Source: Vulcanimicrobiia bacterium (GTDB lineage: Bacteria; Eremiobacterota; Eremiobacteria; Baltobacterales; Baltobacteraceae). From it: 6,606 nucleotides of DNA. The stretch covers positions 1 to 6,606 of the forward strand of contig JAMXLG010000186.1 in NCBI GenBank assembly GCA_024281135.1, read 5' to 3'. Position 1 is the stretch's first letter. Every line of letters begins with the position of its first letter. The translations under genes were made by a program, and so were the position numbers. This document shows positions 1 to 6,355 of this stretch, in pieces. Below the pieces are notes generated by a model. The model saw nothing but the letters and a program-made list of their open reading frames with translations, did not search any database and was not told where the DNA came from.

Positions 1-1
1 A

Positions 2-1075
2 GGGCTCGAAGGCGTCGAAGTTTTCAAGATCGATGACGAGCGCGGCTGGCGCTTTCAAGCGTGCATGTCGCCGGTGTGGGACACGGCGTGGGCTGTTCGC
101 GCACTCGCCGTAGCGGGGTTCCGTCACGATCATCCTGTGATGCAGCGCGCGATAACGTGGATGCTGCGCGAGCAAATCGCCGCGGATCAACCCGGTGATT
201 GGCAAGTAAAGTGCAAAGGCGTTCCCAACGGTGGTTGGGCGTTCGAATTCGACAACGACGTGTATCCCGACATCGATGATACGGCCGTCGTCGTGCTTTC
301 GCTGCTCGAAGGCGGTGAACATGATGCGGTCGCGGAAGCCGTCGACCGCGGAATGCGCTGGACGCTTGCGATGCGTTCGAGTAACGGCGCGTGGGCTGCG
401 TTCGATCGCAACAACACGAGCGAACTCGTCTATAAGATTCCGTTTGCCGATTTCGGCGCGCTTACCGATCCGCCGAGCGAAGACGTGACCGCGCACGTGC
501 TCGAGATGATGGGCGTGCTCGGCTACGACGAGACGAACGATTACGTGGCCACCGGCTTGCGTTATCTGCGTGAGAAGCAGCGGCCGAGCGGTTCGTGGTT
601 CGGACGCTGGGGCGTGAATTACGTCTACGGAACGTGGTGCGTCATTTCGGCCCTTCGCGCGTTGCAACGGGGCGATGACATGGTCGCCCGAGGCGCCGAC
701 TGGCTCGAGCGCGTGCAGAACGAGGACGGCGGTTGGGGTGAGACGTGCCACTCGTACGTCGATGAGTCGTTCGCGGGCGTAGGCACGAGCACGGCCTCAC
801 AAACGGCTTGGGCGGTGATCGCCTTACAGCTGGCCGGCCGCGGCAGGAACGCCGCTGCGCAACGAGGACTCGAGTTCCTACGCCAAAGGCAGCGAGCGGA
901 CGGCACCTGGGACGAGCCATATTTTACCGGGACGGGCTTCCCGGGGTACTTTTATATCAACTATCATTTGTACCGGCATCTCTTTCCGCTGACGGCGCTG
1001 GCCATGGACAAGATGCCGGAAGCGCCGGCACTCGCCGTCACCCTCGACCAACAGGAGTATCTTACGCCGTCATGA
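2..1075 (+). CDS. shc: Squalene-hopene cyclase, C-terminal half (5' end outside window)
   Basis: This enzyme cyclises squalene to the pentacyclic hopene/hopanol at the cytoplasmic membrane, the committed step of hopanoid synthesis. The frame is open from base 2, so the gene starts upstream; 357 residues are visible. The catalytic acid motif DIDDTA (DXDD type) is at bases 269-286. About 268 residues follow it, close to the roughly 255 in the Alicyclobacillus enzyme, so the C-terminus looks complete and about 280-300 N-terminal residues are missing. Other family signatures are SPVWDTAWA near the left edge, the block TDPPSEDVTAHVLE, SWFGRWGVNYVYGTW, several QW-type repeats (SSNGAW, RPSGSW, NEDGGWGE, RADGTWDEPY) and the C-terminal GTGFPGYFY...YRHLFP region. 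The usual GFPGDFY reads GFPGYFY here. The stop codon overlaps the start of hpnH in ATGA. The family assignment is very secure; hopene versus another triterpene as main product is inferred from the operon. Confidence 0.96.
   Translation, partial: GLEGVEVFKIDDERGWRFQACMSPVWDTAWAVRALAVAGFRHDHPVMQRAITWMLREQIAADQPGDWQVKCKGVPNGGWAFEFDNDVYPDIDDTAVVVLSLLEGGEHDAVAEAVDRGMRWTLAMRSSNGAWAAFDRNNTSELVYKIPFADFGALTDPPSEDVTAHVLEMMGVLGYDETNDYVATGLRYLREKQRPSGSWFGRWGVNYVYGTWCVISALRALQRGDDMVARGADWLERVQNEDGGWGETCHSYVDESFAGVGTSTASQTAWAVIALQLAGRGRNAAAQRGLEFLRQRQRADGTWDEPYFTGTGFPGYFYINYHLYRHLFPLTALAMDKMPEAPALAVTLDQQEYLTPS
1053..1057 (+). promoter_or_regulatory. Possible Shine-Dalgarno of hpnH, distant from the start
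   Basis: AGGAG lies inside the end of the cyclase gene, 14 nt before the hpnH ATG at 1072. This is longer than the usual 5-9 nt. The match may be chance, with hpnH translation relying on termination-reinitiation at the overlapping ATGA. The next in-frame ATG (1078) would be 20 nt away and fits less well. Confidence 0.35.
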
Positions 1076-2079
1076 GTATGCCGCTGCGGCAACAACTAAC
1101 CGTCGGATCGTACATCCTCAGCAAGAAGCTCAAGGGCGAGAAGAAGTATCCGCTCGTGCTCGAGCTCGAACCGCTCTTGCAGTGCAACCTCGCCTGCGCG
1201 GGCTGCGGAAAGATTTCGCATCCGAACGAGATTTTGCGGAAGCGCTTGAGTGTCGAGGAGTGTATTGCCGCCGTCGAAGAGTGCGGCGCGCCCATCGTCT
1301 CGATCGCCGGCGGTGAACCGCTCATTCACGACCAGATGCCGCAAATCGTGCAAGCGCTGATCGATCGCAAGAAGTTCGTCTTCTTGTGTACGAACGCGAT
1401 TTTGCTCGAGAAGAAGATCTCGCAATTCACGCCGTCGCCGTATTTCGCGTGGATGATTCATCTCGACGGCATGAAAGAGCGCCACGACGAGTCGGTGTGC
1501 CGCGAAGGCGTGTTCGACAAGGCGATCGCGGCGATCAAACTTGCGAAGGAGCACGGCTTCCGCGTCTTCACCAACACGACGTTCTTCAATAAAGATGATG
1601 CGGCGTCGATTCGTTCGGTGCTCGATTATTTGAACGACGAGATCAAAGTCGACTCGATGCAGATTTCGCCCGCGTACGCGTACGAGAAGGCGCCGGATCA
1701 GGAACACTTCTTGGGCGTGGAACAAACGCGAGCGGTCTTTCGTGAAGCGTTTGCCGATGGCGGACGTAAGCGCTGGCGGCTCAATCACAGCCCGGTCTAT
1801 CTCGATTTCCTCGAAGGGAAAGTCGACTTCGAGTGCACTCCGTGGGGTATTCCGTGCTACACAGTCTTCGGCTGGCAGCGTCCGTGCTATCTCATGTCCG
1901 ATGCGCCGTATGCGAAGACATACAAGGAACTGATCGAAGAAACCGATTGGGAGAAGTACGGCCGCGGTAAACATCCGAGCTGCGCGAATTGCATGGCACA
2001 TTGCGGATACGAGCCGACAGCCGTTCTTCGCACGACCGGTTCGATCAAAGAGTCGATTCGCGCCGCGTTTGGCCGCTGA
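1072..2079 (+). CDS. hpnH: Radical SAM adenosylhopane synthase HpnH
   Basis: HpnH cleaves S-adenosylmethionine and adds the 5'-deoxyadenosyl radical to diploptene, giving adenosylhopane, the first C35 hopanoid. The product is 335 residues. The radical SAM cluster motif CNLACAGC provides C38, C42 and C45, and GGEP is at residues 80-83. A cysteine at position 106 (FLCTNA) matches the conserved Cys106 reported to quench the product radical in characterised HpnH. That numbering, and C38 as in typical HpnH, supports the ATG at 1072 over an in-frame start at 808 inside the cyclase gene. The C-terminal region (DUF3463 type) has C255, C262, C272 and the cluster C304/C307/C311 followed by GYE. The start overlaps the shc stop by 4 nt and the end overlaps hpnA by 11 nt. 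Function is assigned by family and operon; I see no missing key residue. Confidence 0.96.
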   Translation: MSMPLRQQLTVGSYILSKKLKGEKKYPLVLELEPLLQCNLACAGCGKISHPNEILRKRLSVEECIAAVEECGAPIVSIAGGEPLIHDQMPQIVQALIDRKKFVFLCTNAILLEKKISQFTPSPYFAWMIHLDGMKERHDESVCREGVFDKAIAAIKLAKEHGFRVFTNTTFFNKDDAASIRSVLDYLNDEIKVDSMQISPAYAYEKAPDQEHFLGVEQTRAVFREAFADGGRKRWRLNHSPVYLDFLEGKVDFECTPWGIPCYTVFGWQRPCYLMSDAPYAKTYKELIEETDWEKYGRGKHPSCANCMAHCGYEPTAVLRTTGSIKESIRAAFGR

Positions 2080-3010
2080 CCGCGTCTTTCTCACCGGCGC
2101 GACCGGATTCGTCGGCGCGCATATTCTTCGCGCGCTGCTCGAGCAGGGATACACGGTGCGTGCGCTCGTGCGCGACGGTGCAACGCGCTTCGATGACTGC
2201 GAGACGGTTACCGGCGATCTAACGCGCAGCGGTGAACTCGTTCCCGCGCTCAAGGACTGCCGCTACGTCGTGCATTGCGCGGCGCTGTATTCGTTTACGC
2301 CGCGCGATCGCGCGTCGATTCATGCGGTGAACGTCGAAGGCACTGCGGGGCTCCTCGATGCAGCGCATCTCGCAGGCGTCGAACGCGCCGTGCTGACATC
2401 GAGTTCCGCGACCCTCTTTGTGACCGAAGCGCACCGCGATGATTACCACTCCTCGAAATTGCTTCAGGAGCGCGCGGCATTCGCTTCGCGCGTCCCGGTT
2501 GTCGCGGTCTTACCGACGGCGCCGGTCGGACCCGGCGATTGGAAGCCGACACCGACCGGCAAGATGATCGTCGATTTTGCGCGCGGGAAGATGTTCGCGA
2601 AACCGCCCGGACACGGCGGCATGAACGTCGTCGCGGTCGAGGATGTTGCCGACGCGCACGTCGTGGCGCTCGAGCGAGGGCGACCCGGCGAACGATACGT
2701 AGCGGGCGGTGAAAACATGAGCTTCGATACGCTGTGGGAAGTCCTCGCTGAACTCACCGGCAGACCCGTTCCATCGTTTCGCGCGCCGTACGCGCTCGCG
2801 CTTGCGGTCGCGTACGTCGATGAAGCGCGCTGCCGCGTCGTCCCGAACGCGCGCCCATTCGCGCCGCTTGAGGGTGTCCACATGTCGACGCATCAGATGT
2901 ACGCCGATTCATCGAAAGCGATGCACGAACTTGGATACCGTCCCCGCCCGGTCCGCGACGCGCTTACGCGTGCGCTCGAATGGTATCGCGTACACGGATA
3001 TCTTTCGTGA
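2069..3010 (+). CDS. hpnA: Hopanoid-associated sugar epimerase-like protein HpnA
   Basis: This is an extended short-chain dehydrogenase/reductase of the HpnA type, 313 residues, expected to be cytoplasmic and to bind NAD(P). The Rossmann motif TGATGFVG is at residues 9-16. The serine-rich strand TSSSATLF is at 110-117 and the catalytic pair Y126/K130 is in YHSSK. The C-terminal PLEGVHMS...LGYRPRPVRDAL...YRVHGYL segment is the HpnA family signature. The start is taken as TTG at 2069, inside the end of hpnH (11-nt overlap). It places the nucleotide-binding strand right at the N-terminus, as in the family, and no ATG/GTG serves better. The loop between the serine strand and the catalytic tyrosine is about 15 residues shorter than I recall for the family. 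The physiological substrate is not established; a role in hopanoid side-chain sugar processing is inferred from the neighbours. Confidence 0.9.
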   Translation: MAADRVFLTGATGFVGAHILRALLEQGYTVRALVRDGATRFDDCETVTGDLTRSGELVPALKDCRYVVHCAALYSFTPRDRASIHAVNVEGTAGLLDAAHLAGVERAVLTSSSATLFVTEAHRDDYHSSKLLQERAAFASRVPVVAVLPTAPVGPGDWKPTPTGKMIVDFARGKMFAKPPGHGGMNVVAVEDVADAHVVALERGRPGERYVAGGENMSFDTLWEVLAELTGRPVPSFRAPYALALAVAYVDEARCRVVPNARPFAPLEGVHMSTHQMYADSSKAMHELGYRPRPVRDALTRALEWYRVHGYLS

Positions 3011-3615
3011 TCGACGCTCGCGACATTACTGTTATCGCGGCAACCGGTTTGGAAGCGCAGGCGGTTCGGCGGGAATCGCCTTCACTACGCGTGGTTGAAT
3101 CGGGTATCGCTCTTTCGAAGGTCGATTCCGCAGAACTCGGCAACGCGGTGGTAAGTTGTGGCCTTGCGGGTGGGTTGTCTCCGGGTCTGATTACTGGAGC
3201 GGTCCTCGTTCCACGAGAGATTGTGCGGCCGGATGGAAGCCGTATTTCATGTGATGAGTCGCTGCAACAAGCGCTTGTGCAATCGGCGCGGCGACTCGGT
3301 TTTGAGCCCATTGAAGAACCGGTGATCACGAGCGCAACGATCGTTCGCGGTACGGAACGCACGCGTTTGGCTAAACTCGGATGTGCGGGTGTAGACATGG
3401 AAAGCGGATTGCTCACCGCTGCGCGCACTGCGGTCGTTCGCGTTATACTCGACACACCACAACACGAACTTTCCGCTGCATGGCTGCGGCCAATGACCGC
3501 GATGATGAATCCGTTGCTCTGGCCGGAAGCGTTGTGGTTAGCGCGAACCGCTCCACGTTGCGCACGCACGGCAGCCCGAATCGTCAGCGAAGCGTTCGCC
3601 CCCCACAGGGACTAG
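3007..3615 (+). CDS. hpnG: Hopanoid-associated phosphorylase HpnG (adenosylhopane to ribosylhopane)
   Basis: This is a nucleoside phosphorylase-family protein (PNP/MTA-SAH nucleosidase fold), 202 residues. HpnG removes adenine from the HpnH product, leading to ribosylhopane and then bacteriohopanetetrol-type lipids. Visible family features are the first strand VIAATGLEAQA (9-19), the glycine-rich CGLAGGLSPGL (51-61), GVDMES (128-133) whose Glu132 should contact the ribose hydroxyls, and RVILDT (145-150) whose Asp149 is in the place of the base-protonating aspartate. GTG at 3007 is preferred because it forms a GTGA overlap with the hpnA stop, matching the ATGA overlap at shc/hpnH. An in-frame ATG at 2980 would add nine residues. 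The protein is on the short side for the family. Its stop overlaps the convergent dehydrogenase stop. Assignment rests on motifs plus context, as sequence conservation is moderate. Confidence 0.88.
   Translation: MIDARDITVIAATGLEAQAVRRESPSLRVVESGIALSKVDSAELGNAVVSCGLAGGLSPGLITGAVLVPREIVRPDGSRISCDESLQQALVQSARRLGFEPIEEPVITSATIVRGTERTRLAKLGCAGVDMESGLLTAARTAVVRVILDTPQHELSAAWLRPMTAMMNPLLWPEALWLARTAPRCARTAARIVSEAFAPHRD
3612..3615. other. Shared CTAG: overlapping stop codons of convergent genes
   Basis: The palindrome CTAG contains the TAG stop of hpnG (3613-3615, plus strand) and the TAG stop of the dehydrogenase (3614-3612, minus strand). The two convergent genes overlap by 4 nt, leaving no intergenic room for a terminator. 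Any terminator for the hopanoid operon would lie inside the opposing gene. Confidence 0.9.
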
Positions 3616-4409
3616 CCGTGACGGAGGTTCTGCGCTGCACGCGCAAGCGGCCTTACTAAAAGCGCGCGCGGCATCAGTGGCTGCAATTTCATCATGAACC
3701 GGTAGTTTCGGCCGGGAAATATAACCCGTTCTCCTTTTTCAAACTGCCGGACTATATCGTTGGCACATTCCTGTGCGCTGATTCGAAAAACTCCTTGTGC
3801 AGGAGTTGCTCCACCCGATATTCCGGCAACTGTATCGAACTCAGTCTCAACAGGCCCGGGTGCGGCTTCTGAAACGACAATCCCCGTGCCGGCGAGTTGA
3901 GCGCGAAGCGACTCGGTAAATGCACGTACGAAATGTTTTGAAGCAGTGTATACGGCTGCATTTGGCATCGCTGCATAGCCTGCTCCCGAACCAATGTTGA
4001 GAATCGCACCATGGCCGCGGCTAATCATAGACGGCAAGACCTGACGGGTGAGCCGTAGCATTGCTAAAATGTTGACGTCAATGATTTCCTGGATCCTGCT
4101 CCACGGCGACCGTTCGAATAATTCCGCCTCTCCCAAACCTGCATTGTTCACTAAGACATCGACGTCCAGGTTCGACGCATCCAACTCTGCTATTAACGAC
4201 TGCACCGCTTCAGGATTCGCTAGATCGATTGCGTGAATGCCAATCTTGAGTGCGGGAAATGCAGACTGAAGATCTCTCGCGATCATGTCCAAGCGCTCTC
4301 GGCGACGCGCCACGATAATCAGCTCGTCAACGTTCGGGGCAAGTGCTCTTGATAGCGCCATCCCAATTCCAGCTGACGCGCCTGTCACTAAGGCCGTCCT
4401 ATTCGTCAT
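3612..4409 (-). CDS. Classical short-chain dehydrogenase/reductase (SDR), substrate unknown
   Basis: This is a 265-residue soluble oxidoreductase of the classical SDR family (DltE/YqjQ-like group). The cofactor motif TGASAGIG is at residues 9-16. NNAG is at 88-91, and the catalytic tetrad is N113, S141, Y154 and K158 (YTASK). Arginines at 35-37 after the second strand (VARRRER) favour NADP(H) over NAD(H). The PGPVETEF segment after the active site is typical. The start MTNRTALVTG at 4409 gives the usual short lead before the Rossmann strand; ATG at 4424 would add five residues. Neither start has a clear Shine-Dalgarno. The frame stays open to 4667, but that extension lacks family similarity and lies opposite the next gene. 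One 60-base stretch (4141-4200) counts 50 % G+C against 65 % in hpnA (2161-2220), so the gene may have a different history from the operon. A hopanoid role is possible but unsupported. Confidence 0.92.
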   Translation of the reverse strand: MTNRTALVTGASAGIGMALSRALAPNVDELIIVARRRERLDMIARDLQSAFPALKIGIHAIDLANPEAVQSLIAELDASNLDVDVLVNNAGLGEAELFERSPWSRIQEIIDVNILAMLRLTRQVLPSMISRGHGAILNIGSGAGYAAMPNAAVYTASKHFVRAFTESLRAQLAGTGIVVSEAAPGPVETEFDTVAGISGGATPAQGVFRISAQECANDIVRQFEKGERVIFPGRNYRFMMKLQPLMPRALLVRPLARAAQNLRHG

Positions 4410-4437
4410 GAAAATAGACTGCATGATCCGATGAATA

Positions 4438-4462
4438 CCCCAAAAAAACCCCGCGCGCGCGC
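4438..4462. repeat. Low-complexity C4-A7-C4 tract followed by alternating GC
   Basis: In the 161-bp divergent spacer (4410-4570), four C, seven A and four C are followed directly by an 11-nt alternating C/G run (4452-4462). The element lies 29 bp upstream of the dehydrogenase start and about 110 bp upstream of the membrane-protein start. A stiff A-tract next to a possible Z-forming run could affect local structure, but no function is shown. The rest of the spacer shows no promoter hexamers, operator or hairpin I would defend. Confidence 0.5.
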
Positions 4463-4570
4463 ATTGCGGCGAAGATCCTGCGCGAATCATTGTCCGTGTT
4501 GTCTTGAGCAGAGCGAGCGTAGTTGAAGGAGCGGCAGTAAACGTAGACGGGGCGCCAGAAACGTCAGTGC

Positions 4571-6331
4571 ATGCCTGGACGCGTCGGGTTGACGATTCGC
4601 GCGGGCATCGTTGCACTGGTTTGCCTGCTTGCTTTTGCAGCGTATGCTCCTGGGATCGTGCCTGCATTTTGGACGCGCTGCGCGACGGGAATTACTGGCC
4701 GCTTTTTGACGCCGTTCAATTCCAATCTGGTTGAGGTCTGGTCGGTGGCGCTCGATTCGCCAGGTGCGGCGGCCGGAATCAGGCGCGGTGACCGACTCTT
4801 TGCGGCAGGACCGTACCAGCTGGAGACGCTGCAAGCCTCTGGCGTAAAACCCTGCGTAACCAGCCCTTCAGACTTTCAAGTGCTGGTTGTGCGTGCCGCA
4901 CACACCTTCCGTTCCAAGATCCACGCCTCATCGTTAGAACCGTTTCTAAGTACTTCGTTCCTAACCGTATTGGCTCTGCGTTTGGGGGCATACATTGTTA
5001 TTGTACTGGTCTGCGCGGCTCTGGTGCTTCGGAAATCGGCACCCGTGACGTGGATGCTGCTGCTGTTTACCGTGGGGACTGGTCCGTCGTTTGCAGCTGC
5101 GACGTTTGCGGAAGGTATGACTGGCGAAGTTCCATCCGCGACGCTAAGCCTTTATGGGCACGTTGTGTTAGGACTCAACGGGCTATTTGCGGTATTGCCT
5201 CTGTTCTTTCTTGCTTTTCCGCATCCGCGACCACCGGCCGGCTGGCAACGGCGGATGCTTCCCGCGGTCGCCGCGATTTCGGCCGTTGTGTTTCTTGCCT
5301 CTGTATTTGTCGCGCCGCTCTACCCCGAACTCATCTTCAAAATCACTTCCATTTTTATAGCGATCGAAACGCTTATCATTATTGTCGGGAACTATTTCAC
5401 GGCGTCGGTAACAGAGCGCCCGAAGTTGCAATGGGCATTCATCGGGTTCTTGATGGGGTTATGCTCGCTGACTGCGGGTCCACTTCTAATAGCGCTGCAT
5501 GTCGAGCCAACCTTCGGATACTGGCTTAGCTTGTTGGCGCTGGTGTTGCCTGCGACTGCCGCTTATACACTCATACAGCGCCGCGTCGTTAGTCCGATCT
5601 TTGCGCTGAACCGCAGTTTTGTCTACGCGGTCTTGACCACGTTGGTCATCGCGCTTCTCGAAGGAGTGCATTGGCTCGTGTCGCGCGTAATTGAAAACGA
5701 GCATTATGCGTTCGTCATCGAGGGCGGCGTCGCGATCCTCATCGGCATATTTATTCACCGAATCTATCGAGGCGTCGAGTCGTTTACCGATCGATGGCTA
5801 TTTCGTGCGCGCCATCTAGCGGAAAGGCATTTGTCTCGTGTTGCTGCAGCACTTTCATATGCCACCGATCGAGGCGAAATCGATCGTGCGCTCGTGGACG
5901 AACCGTGCCGTGCCCTTAATTTGGCATCAGCCGGCGTGTTTTGGTATGAAGCGGGCGTGTTTGTCCTCTCACGTGCTTTTGAATGGAATGAAATCAGCTA
6001 CGCTTTGAGTGAGAATCGCGACCTTGTGCGGTACCTCAAAAGCGAACGTGCGCCGATTGGCCTCGACGCCATTCCGACTCTCGAGAGGGCCGGTTTCCCG
6101 CAGGGTCTGTCACATCCAACACTTGCGGTGCCCATTTGGATTAGACACCGCCTTGTGGGATTCACACTTTACGGCCCCCACGCCAACGCGACATTGATTG
6201 AGGTCGGCGAGATAGCACTGCTTGAACGTTTGGCTACAGCTGCCGCGACAGCGTACGACCACGCGGAGGCGGAGGCACTACGCGAGGAAGTCGAACAGTT
6301 GCGAGCGCGACTAGTGCCCCTCGCTCACTGA
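4571..6331 (+). CDS. Polytopic membrane receptor-like protein: PDZ-like domain, about 10 TM segments, GAF-like domain, no kinase
   Basis: The product is a 586-residue integral membrane protein that I do not recognise as a named gene. An N-terminal hydrophobic segment (about 11-32) is followed by a PDZ-like domain (about 50-116), seen as VEVWSVALDSPGAAAGIRRGD. About nine further hydrophobic segments follow, near 128-153, 158-178, 192-216, 228-250, 257-278, 287-309, 314-335, 348-369 and 380-397. The remaining part (about 415-560) looks like a degenerate GAF domain, with LAVPIWIRHRLVGFTLYGPH and EIALLERLATAAATAYDHA. A short coiled coil runs to residue 583. TM, external PDZ, many TM and then a cytoplasmic sensor module resembles Bacillus ComP-type histidine kinases. 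However, no dimerisation histidine or ATPase domain follows, and the protein ends at a clean TGA. ATG at 4571 is the first usable start after an in-frame TAG at 4544. It has no good Shine-Dalgarno. A sensory role is inferred. Confidence 0.85.
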   Translation: MPGRVGLTIRAGIVALVCLLAFAAYAPGIVPAFWTRCATGITGRFLTPFNSNLVEVWSVALDSPGAAAGIRRGDRLFAAGPYQLETLQASGVKPCVTSPSDFQVLVVRAAHTFRSKIHASSLEPFLSTSFLTVLALRLGAYIVIVLVCAALVLRKSAPVTWMLLLFTVGTGPSFAAATFAEGMTGEVPSATLSLYGHVVLGLNGLFAVLPLFFLAFPHPRPPAGWQRRMLPAVAAISAVVFLASVFVAPLYPELIFKITSIFIAIETLIIIVGNYFTASVTERPKLQWAFIGFLMGLCSLTAGPLLIALHVEPTFGYWLSLLALVLPATAAYTLIQRRVVSPIFALNRSFVYAVLTTLVIALLEGVHWLVSRVIENEHYAFVIEGGVAILIGIFIHRIYRGVESFTDRWLFRARHLAERHLSRVAAALSYATDRGEIDRALVDEPCRALNLASAGVFWYEAGVFVLSRAFEWNEISYALSENRDLVRYLKSERAPIGLDAIPTLERAGFPQGLSHPTLAVPIWIRHRLVGFTLYGPHANATLIEVGEIALLERLATAAATAYDHAEAEALREEVEQLRARLVPLAH

Positions 6332-6355
6332 GGAAGAATAGACGTAACGCCACAC

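Noticed and set aside
808..1071. Upstream in-frame extension of hpnH inside the cyclase gene
   Set aside because: The extension is arginine-rich with no family similarity and overlaps conserved cyclase sequence. Starting at 1072 gives the standard HpnH numbering (C38, C106).
1096..2253. A 385-codon open frame on the minus strand opposite hpnH
   Set aside because: It is antisense to a clear, motif-complete hpnH. Its translation is arginine-rich and low in recognisable structure, as expected for a shadow frame in GC-rich DNA.
2980..3006. ATG at 2980 as the start of hpnG
   Set aside because: It would give a 31-nt overlap with hpnA and add nine residues before the usual first strand. The GTGA overlap at 3007 is more economical, though not proven.
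4442..4448. A7 homopolymer as a frameshift breaking the SDR gene
   Set aside because: The SDR protein is complete without any sequence upstream of 4409, so there is nothing to restore by a frame change.
4490..4530. Possible promoter (TTGTCT at 4499-4504) and Shine-Dalgarno-like GAAGGA (4525-4530) for the membrane protein
   Set aside because: The hexamer 17 nt downstream (GTTGAA) is a poor -10. GAAGGA is 40 nt before the only sensible start, with an in-frame stop between them.
4410..4667. 86-residue N-terminal extension of the SDR on the minus strand
   Set aside because: The Rossmann fold starts right after 4409. The extension is low complexity, crosses the C4-A7-C4 tract and lies opposite the start of the membrane-protein gene.
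6332..6355. Terminator between the two convergent genes at the right end
   Set aside because: The 24-bp gap has no inverted repeat or T-run that would form a credible intrinsic terminator.
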